DNA of 54,441 bases from Cyanobacteria bacterium FACHB-471. Its GTDB lineage: Bacteria; Cyanobacteriota; Cyanobacteriia; Elainellales; Elainellaceae. Shown piece after piece: positions 52,528-54,441 of this stretch (position 1 is the first letter of the stretch; the number at the start of each line of letters is the position of its first letter). The position numbers and the translations under genes were made by a program. Under the pieces are notes generated by a model, which was not told the DNA's origin, did no database searches, and was given only the letters and a program-made list of their open reading frames with translations. The DNA lies in assembly GCA_014695345.1 (NCBI GenBank), contig JACJOC010000082.1:1-54441 (forward strand), written 5' to 3'.

Positions 52528-53310
52528 ATGACAGAACATTCACGTTCGTCAAGCCCCCAAGCAGCTAATAGTTTGCGTCGTCAGCCTAAACAGCAGCGCG
52601 GCAAGGAGCGAGTCGAGAAAATTCTTGATGCGGCGGCGGCTGTATTTGATGAGGTGGGCTATGAAGCTGCAACAACCCACATGATTGCTGCCAGAGCCGG
52701 AACGGCGATCGGGTCGCTCTATCAGTTTTTCCCAGATAAAGCCGCTATTTTCAAGGCGATGGAGTTACGTCATGCAGAGCGGGTGAAGGCGATGTGGGCG
52801 CAGGTGGATATCGCGACCATTATCCAATTACCACTCCGTCAGATGATCCATGCGATCGCGACCAGCGTGGCAGAACTGTTTGAGCAACCCGTGTCGCGAG
52901 TCGTATTTGTGCAGTTTTATCTGGCACGCGAAATTTTTCAGTCGATTGATGAAAGCATGACGCAGGAAGCGATCAACTTTATGGCGAATATCTTGAAGCA
53001 CCGAAATGCTGCCCTAACTGAGGAACAGTACAGCCTGTTAGCAGAAGTATGTGTGCACAGCAGTAATGCGGTGATGCTGGCGGCACTTCGCAGCCCTAGT
53101 CTTGAGCATCGCCAACGCTTGACGCAGCAGATTGAGGAGCTATTAGTGTCATATTTAGAGCCGCACGTCGGCGATCATCAGTTAGGCGATGTAATGAAAG
53201 TAATGATATGCCCTCACTGTCAATCCAGCCAGTTATCGAAAAATGGATATCGTCGGGGCAAGCAGTGTTATCTCTGTAAGGATTGTAGAAAGCAGTTTGT
53301 CGCTCAATAG
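52528..53310 (+). CDS. TetR-family regulator with in-frame IS1-like zinc-ribbon tail
   Basis: The protein has 260 residues with ATG 52528. The TetR DNA-binding domain is at ~25-75 (ILDAAAAVFDEVGYEAATTH, then AGTAIGSLYQFFPDK). The ligand-binding helices run to ~220 (SYLEPHVGDHQLGDV). The last ~38 residues are a four-cysteine ribbon, MICPHCQSSQLSKNGYRRGK followed by CYLCKDCRKQF, the N-terminal motif of IS1-type InsA and related transposases. ATG codons at 53194 and 53203 could start this part alone. So the reading frame is either a chance fusion with an IS remnant or a chimeric regulator. It probably represses the divergent Rieske gene. Confidence 0.85.
   Translation: MTEHSRSSSPQAANSLRRQPKQQRGKERVEKILDAAAAVFDEVGYEAATTHMIAARAGTAIGSLYQFFPDKAAIFKAMELRHAERVKAMWAQVDIATIIQLPLRQMIHAIATSVAELFEQPVSRVVFVQFYLAREIFQSIDESMTQEAINFMANILKHRNAALTEEQYSLLAEVCVHSSNAVMLAALRSPSLEHRQRLTQQIEELLVSYLEPHVGDHQLGDVMKVMICPHCQSSQLSKNGYRRGKQCYLCKDCRKQFVAQ
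53194..53310 (+). mobile_element. IS1-like InsA zinc-ribbon fragment
   Basis: The 39 codons encode the CxxC...CxxC ribbon with NGYRRGKQCY that starts IS1-family InsA proteins. The rest of InsA and InsB is absent; the frame stops after QFVAQ and the truncated Rieske sequence begins 20 bp further on. The fragment is in frame with tetR. Confidence 0.6.
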
Positions 53311-53330
53311 CCCGCTAGCAACTGCAAAAT

Positions 53331-53625
53331 TCAGGGTTCTGTTTTTACAGAAGGAAACTGTTCAAAATTCCGACGAACCCAATCCATTCCTACTTCATTG
53401 TTGAGTTTGATTCGTTGTGGCGTATTCGGGTAGATCCGGTTGAGAATCCTGGCATCTTGCTCTACAACAACATCAATCAGCTTCAGCAAATTTCGTTTCA
53501 GCAAGTGAGCGATCGGGGAATGCGCCTGCATGTACATCAATACAAACACGCGCGATCGCCCCACAGATTCGGGCAAATAAAAGTGGCATTCCTGACTGCC
53601 TGACAAATCTTTTCTAATTGAGGGT
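53331..53625 (-). pseudogene. C-terminal fragment of a second Rieske oxygenase
   Basis: The minus strand reads GSQECHFYLPESVGRSRVFV and so on to YPNTPQRIKLNNEVGMDWVR, NFEQFPSV. It aligns without gaps to the last ~95 residues of the intact Rieske gene at 51473-52465, at clearly high identity near the end. Everything upstream of about codon SGSQE, including both iron sites, is missing and replaced by transposase sequence. It is a remnant of a tandem paralogue. Confidence 0.85.
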
Positions 53626-54441
53626 AGAACCAGGTTTACAAACAACGGAACGAACTCGCTGAAACCAAATGTGGTCATCGTAGTCGTGCTTGGCTTTGAG
53701 GGAGGCGAAACAAGCTTCAGGATCGTTGGGTAACAACGGAACGCAAGGCAGCAAGGTTCTTCCTTTATGAATCACTCCTTGCAACCAGCGGAGTCCGATT
53801 TTGAGATAGCTAATACCGCGCCGCCAGTGCGGGTCTACCTGTTGCCGCAAGCCTACAAGTTGCACTGCCATACCTTGGGTCGTGGCAAACAGCAGGGCAA
53901 TGGCAGCGACTAGATAAAGGCGTTCAAGGGCAGCAGCAGAGCGCAATCGCGAGTCTTCTAACTCAAAAGCGCCAGACTTACTATCCAAAAATAATTCCTC
54001 TACCCGAAACCTCAATGCATATTGCCAGAGTATCTGCAAGGTCGGAGGTTCATCAGTGACAACCGCCCAAGATTCTTTGGCTCCCTGTACCGTTGCAACC
54101 ACCAAGTTACAGCGATGTTCACCATCGAGCCACAAGCCCACATTCTCATACAATCGGGCTTCGCCGAGCGGAGGATAGAGCGTGCCAACCATCAAGGGAT
54201 AGCGTCGTGTAGTGTGAATCAAGACATCACACGGTAATCGTAAACCGTAATGCCAGTGACTCTGCCGTAACCATTTCATCAATTGCTGATTAGCAAAGCC
54301 TCGGTCGGACAGTAGCATCACATCAGGATGATGCCGCAACAGCCACCGAGCACGGCGCAAGACGGGTTGGTACTCTTCAAAAGCAACGGTGGCACTGCTA
54401 TGTTCAAGGACTCGCCACAACAAGGGAACTGCCCGCCCACA
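53614..54441 (-). CDS. IS4-type (DDE) transposase, N-terminus outside window
   Basis: At least 275 residues are visible; the frame is open to the last base of the window. LLSDRGFANQQLMKWL is the region of the second catalytic Asp. RFRVEELFLDSKSGAFELED, followed by SRLRSAAALERLYLVAAIAL, has the catalytic Glu and the helix of IS4-type enzymes. The last residues VRSVVCKPGSTLN overlap the Rieske remnant, so the insertion point lies near 53605-53640. The C-terminus appears complete; the inverted repeat of this end probably includes CTAATTGAGGGTAGAACC (53613-53630). Confidence 0.85.
   Translation of the reverse strand, partial: CGRAVPLLWRVLEHSSATVAFEEYQPVLRRARWLLRHHPDVMLLSDRGFANQQLMKWLRQSHWHYGLRLPCDVLIHTTRRYPLMVGTLYPPLGEARLYENVGLWLDGEHRCNLVVATVQGAKESWAVVTDEPPTLQILWQYALRFRVEELFLDSKSGAFELEDSRLRSAAALERLYLVAAIALLFATTQGMAVQLVGLRQQVDPHWRRGISYLKIGLRWLQGVIHKGRTLLPCVPLLPNDPEACFASLKAKHDYDDHIWFQRVRSVVCKPGSTLN

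Overview
The window looks like chromosomal DNA from a filamentous or Leptolyngbya/Oscillatoria-like cyanobacterium. The HIP1 octamer GCGATCGC is scattered through genes and spacers, the urea/amide transporter locus carries an NtcA-type nitrogen-control promoter, short palindromic dispersed repeats of the cyanobacterial kind fill many spacers, and several proteins are cyanobacterial in style (RTX-tailed exoenzymes, a permease-kinase fusion). The genus is an inference.

Layout. 1-3.5 kb: the end of an unidentified reading frame, a CARDB plus vanadium-haloperoxidase-like protein (minus strand) and a six-helix membrane protein. 3.5-17.8 kb: a nitrogen/amide block. On the minus strand lie urtABCDE-type ABC transporter genes followed by a formamidase (fmdA) and its FmdB zinc-ribbon partner. 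Divergently on the plus strand lie an NCS1-permease/Cys-rich/histidine-kinase fusion, a REC-MarR response regulator and an aliphatic amidase (amiE). The divergent spacer has a perfect GTA-N8-TAC box with a TAN3T -10 box 22 nt downstream, facing the transporter. No urease gene is in the window, so the transporter may serve short amides as well as or instead of urea.

17.9-21.3 kb: an SDR and an ATP-grasp enzyme in one operon, a small unknown protein and tRNA-Asp(GTC). 21.5-33.2 kb: a 1306-residue secreted phosphatase/phytase fusion with RTX repeats, a small membrane protein, a decayed LuxR-type gene, an ABC ATPase-permease pair, an ABC-F protein and an M1 peptidase with the same RTX tail. Both RTX genes are followed by copies of one hairpin repeat.

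33.2-48.65 kb: a truncated DMT transporter, then a minus-strand array of seven genes. Six are large (479-1026 aa), mutually related by their N-terminal segments and a conserved mid-block; three of them carry tandem beta-type repeats of about 90 aa. The first has a weak LysM-like segment and the last an inserted OmpA-like domain. I recognise no described system with this content; it is the best candidate for an undescribed one. A membrane-anchored alpha/beta hydrolase is divergent from it.

51-54.4 kb: an accessory edge with a Rieske oxygenase gene divergent from a TetR regulator, the C-terminal stub of a second Rieske gene, an IS1-like zinc ribbon fused in frame to TetR, an IS6-like scrap and an IS4-type transposase running off the window.
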